In this document: piece by piece, positions 5,926 through 7,534 of the stretch
Position numbering within the stretch: the first letter of the stretch is position 1
Layout of the letters: every line of letters starts with the position of its first letter
Source of the DNA: Vulcanimicrobiota bacterium
GTDB lineage: Bacteria; Eremiobacterota; Eremiobacteria; Baltobacterales; Baltobacteraceae
NCBI GenBank assembly: GCA_028287545.1
Contig: JAQBPL010000060.1
Location: forward strand, 1 to 7,534
DNA length: 7,534 nt
Direction: 5' to 3'
Program-made: the position numbers and the translations under genes
Notes under the pieces: model-generated
The model's database searches: none
Seen by the model: only the letters and a program-made list of their open reading frames with translations
What the model was told of the DNA's origin: nothing

Positions 5926-7301
5926 CGCTCGCCGCTGCCGCGGCAGCGGCGGCGCTGACCGCTGCGGTCGCCGGCCTCATCCTCGCCGCCGCGGCACTCG
6001 CCGCGGCCCGATGCTTTGCGCGGGCGGCGATCCGCTACCGGCTCCTCGCCGGCGCCTTCGGGCTGATCGCCCTGATCGGTCCGGCGGCGCTGGGCGGCGC
6101 GGCGCTGCGTCCGGCAGCCGCTTCGGCCGCGCCCGGGCTCGCCCTCAACGTCGAGCGTCTCGCGCTGCCGGTGCTGCTCGTCGCCGTCGGGCTGGCGGTC
6201 GCGCTGCTGGTCGAACTCGCGCTGGACGTCGTGCGGCTGCGGAGCATCAAGCGATCGGCCGAACCGCTCGGCACCCTGCCGATCCGCCACGCCCGCATCG
6301 GCACGTCGTCGACCGTTCCGACGCCGACCGCGATCGGATACTTCCATCCCGCTATCGTCGTGCCGGCCGGATTCCGCGACCGGGTCGATGCGGGTGAATG
6401 GGAGGCCGTGCTGGCGCACGAGTGCGCACACCTCGCCAGGCGTGACGATTGGGCCAAGGCGCTGCAGAGCGCCGTCCTGCGGGCCTGCTGGTGGCTGCCC
6501 GGACTGTGGCTGCTCAGCCGCAGCCTGGACCTCGAACGCGAGCTGGCGAGCGACGAGCGCGCGGCGTCCGCGACGGGTGCCCGCCGCTATGCGGCCTGCC
6601 TGCTGCGGCTGGCGACCGTCGGCTGCGCCGACGAAGTCGCGCCGGCGCTGTGGGGCCGCCGCTCGCACGTCGCGATCCGGGTCGAGCGGCTGCTTCGACC
6701 GATGAGCGATCCCTCACCGATCCTGCGCGCGATCGCGCTGGGCGGCTTCACCGCGACGGTGCTCGCGGTGCTCGTTGCTGCCGTCGTCGCGGTACCGGCG
6801 ATCGGGAGGCACGAGCAGCGCTCGGCGGTCTACCCGGCGCGCATCGCCGTCGTCGCGCACCGGGATCGGCCGCCGGCGTCGCGCCCCATCGCCCGCCGGA
6901 CGCCCCCGGGCGCCGTCCCTGTGAAGATCTCGATCGTGCATCGCGACCTCGAGATCGTCGCGGCGATACCCGTGGGGCACGTCGAGCGGCTGAAGCCCCG
7001 CGCGCTGCCGACGGTCCGGCCGCGCCCCCTCGCGCTGCGCGCTTCGGCCGTCGCCGCGGCCGATCCGGCGCCCGCGGTCGCAATCGCGTATCAGCCGCGG
7101 CGGCGCTGCGCCACATGCTTCGGCCCGCTGCACCACGCGCCGGATAGCGCCTTCAGCGCGCCTGCCGCGGCCGCCGCACCGTCGCCGGCGGCCTTTGCCG
7201 CCTCCCCCACGCTTGCGGCCGAGGACACCGGTTCCGGCCCGGCGGCACCCAATTCGGGCTTCCTCTGGCTCCGGTTGCCCCGTGCCCTCGTCATGCCGTA
7301 A
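5922..7301 (+). CDS. M56-family (BlaR1-type) membrane zinc metalloprotease, likely sensor/signal transducer
   Basis: Read from CTG 5922 the protein has 459 residues. Membrane segments lie near residues 12-32, 41-62, 82-102 and 271-294. Between the third and fourth is the cytoplasmic M56 protease domain: YFHPAIVVPAGF (from 140), the zinc motif HECAH (166-170) and ERELASDERA (205-214), where Glu207 is the likely third ligand; the family's usual Cys-Asp is Ser-Asp here. The catalytic motifs are intact. In BlaR1, an outer penicillin-binding domain activates the protease, which then inactivates BlaI. Here the region after the last helix is about 165 residues, rich in Ala, Pro and Arg. It shows no SxxK or other penicillin-binding motif but carries CATC (396-399) followed by HH. 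The signal sensed is unknown. The only canonical start, GTG 6171, would remove two helices and the edge of a third. The protein is co-transcribed with the repressor. Confidence 0.9.
   Translation: MTLAAAAAAAALTAAVAGLILAAAALAAARCFARAAIRYRLLAGAFGLIALIGPAALGGAALRPAAASAAPGLALNVERLALPVLLVAVGLAVALLVELALDVVRLRSIKRSAEPLGTLPIRHARIGTSSTVPTPTAIGYFHPAIVVPAGFRDRVDAGEWEAVLAHECAHLARRDDWAKALQSAVLRACWWLPGLWLLSRSLDLERELASDERAASATGARRYAACLLRLATVGCADEVAPALWGRRSHVAIRVERLLRPMSDPSPILRAIALGGFTATVLAVLVAAVVAVPAIGRHEQRSAVYPARIAVVAHRDRPPASRPIARRTPPGAVPVKISIVHRDLEIVAAIPVGHVERLKPRALPTVRPRPLALRASAVAAADPAPAVAIAYQPRRRCATCFGPLHHAPDSAFSAPAAAAAPSPAAFAASPTLAAEDTGSGPAAPNSGFLWLRLPRALVMP
5930..5951. repeat. 22-bp perfect palindrome at the repressor/protease junction
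   Basis: CGCCGCTGCCG at 5930-5940 is followed by its exact reverse complement at 5941-5951. As RNA it can fold into a 9-bp GC-only-or-nearly stem with a CGCG loop, 4 bases after the BlaI-type stop codon. If the protease starts at CTG 5922 the palindrome lies in codons for a run of eight alanines, so GCN codon composition may explain part of it. It could still limit translation or protect the upstream message. Confidence 0.6.
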
Positions 7302-7371
7302 GCGCTTGCTACGGCGTCCGGAGGGCTCGGCTCGGTCGCTTGCCAGCTCCGTCCTTCTTGGGACCTCGCGC

Positions 7372-7377
7372 TATACT
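7372..7377 (+). promoter_or_regulatory. Candidate -10 box of the Nudix gene
   Basis: TATACT matches five of six bases of the -10 consensus in otherwise GC-rich DNA and is followed by AAA. No -35 is recognisable at 15-19 bases; TTGCCA (7340-7345) is 26 bases away. The transcript would start near 7384 with a leader of about 43 bases. Confidence 0.4.
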
Positions 7378-7380
7378 AAA

Positions 7381-7414
7381 GAGACCAGCCCGGTCGTCGG
7401 GCTGGAACTGTCTC
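7381..7414 (+). other. Stem-loop in the probable 5' leader of the Nudix gene
   Basis: CCAGCCCG (7385-7392) and CGGGCTGG (7398-7405) form a perfect 8-bp stem with a GTCGT loop. Outside it, GAGA (7381-7384) can pair with TCTC (7411-7414) across a one-sided AACTG bulge. It sits between the -10 box and GGGAAG (7415-7420), the probable Shine-Dalgarno sequence. It could be a leader hairpin affecting stability or translation. It lacks a T-run, so it is an unlikely terminator for the protease gene. Confidence 0.5.
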
Positions 7415-7426
7415 CGGGAAGCGACC

Positions 7427-7534
7427 ATGCGGATCAAGTATGAGGTTTCCGCCGGCGGGCTCGTCCTGCGACGGAACGGAAATGGGCTCGAAGCCCTGCT
7501 CATCGGGCGGGGTGAGCCGCGCGTTTGGTCGCTC
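7427..7534 (+). CDS. Nudix hydrolase, N-terminal fragment (3' end outside window)
   Basis: Thirty-six codons are visible from ATG 7427, preceded by GGGAAG at a 6-base spacing. VSAGGLVLRRNGNGLEALLIGRGEPRVWSL matches the first strands of Nudix proteins, where SAGGVVxR is followed by a strand and W-x-LPKG. The window ends just before the expected LPKG and Nudix box (GX5EX7REUXEEXGU), so the catalytic residues cannot be checked and the substrate (nucleoside diphosphate linked to another group) cannot be named. It is on the same strand as the M56 protease but has its own promoter-like box and leader in a 125-base gap, so it is probably a separate transcription unit. Confidence 0.85.
   Translation, partial: MRIKYEVSAGGLVLRRNGNGLEALLIGRGEPRVWSL

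Noticed and set aside
6171..6173. GTG 6171 as the start of the M56 protease
   Set aside because: It lies inside a hydrophobic segment and would remove two complete upstream helices; GTG is simply the first canonical codon in an open frame that begins earlier.
7302..7371. A possible terminator after the M56 protease
   Set aside because: Only short CGGAG/CTCCG pairings over a long loop are present, without a T-run, so I could not support a terminator here.

Overview
The window is a GC-rich bacterial stretch (roughly two thirds G+C by eye, with codon third positions mostly G or C). It is densely packed and has no rRNA, tRNA, insertion sequence or CRISPR array that I can see. A split glycine decarboxylase (separate GcvPB subunit), a DUF885 protein, a GbsR-type regulator and a BlaI/M56 pair fit a free-living, deep-branching, high-GC lineage such as Eremiobacterota, Chloroflexota or a relative. 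That placement is inference; nothing in the window fixes the taxonomy. No stretch longer than about 125 bases lacks a gene.

Layout. (1) Plus strand: the 3' part of gcvPB (to 1334), followed almost immediately by a DUF885 metallopeptidase-like gene (to 3030). (2) Minus strand, converging on it with only 7 bases between stop codons: a three-gene block. Read in its own direction, this is a small VanZ-like membrane protein (5461 to 5024), a GbsR/MarR-family regulator (4965 to 4411) and a large polytopic membrane protein with a C-terminal SRPBCC domain (4414 to 3038). The last two overlap by ATGA. (3) Plus strand, divergent from the VanZ-like gene: a BlaI/MecI-family repressor (5551-5925) and an M56 (BlaR1-type) membrane metalloprotease (about 5922-7301). 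(4) After a 125-base gap with a promoter-like box and a clean hairpin, the first 36 codons of a Nudix hydrolase (7427 onward).

How the parts may work together. The BlaI/M56 pair looks like a complete proteolytic signalling switch: an HExxH protease, a winged-helix repressor, and a conserved Asn where the S. aureus BlaI cleavage site lies. It has no beta-lactamase next to it and no penicillin-binding sensor domain. The divergent VanZ-like gene shares its control region, so it is a candidate target and a hint of envelope stress sensing. The GbsR-type regulator and the membrane-SRPBCC protein form a tight two-gene operon with a palindrome over the probable promoter and start, which suggests autoregulation by a small ligand.

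The most useful annotation points are two probable CTG start codons. Each lies behind a good Shine-Dalgarno sequence and overlaps the upstream gene. ATG/GTG/TTG-only gene calling would truncate both proteins, and for the M56 protein it would remove two transmembrane segments and part of a third.
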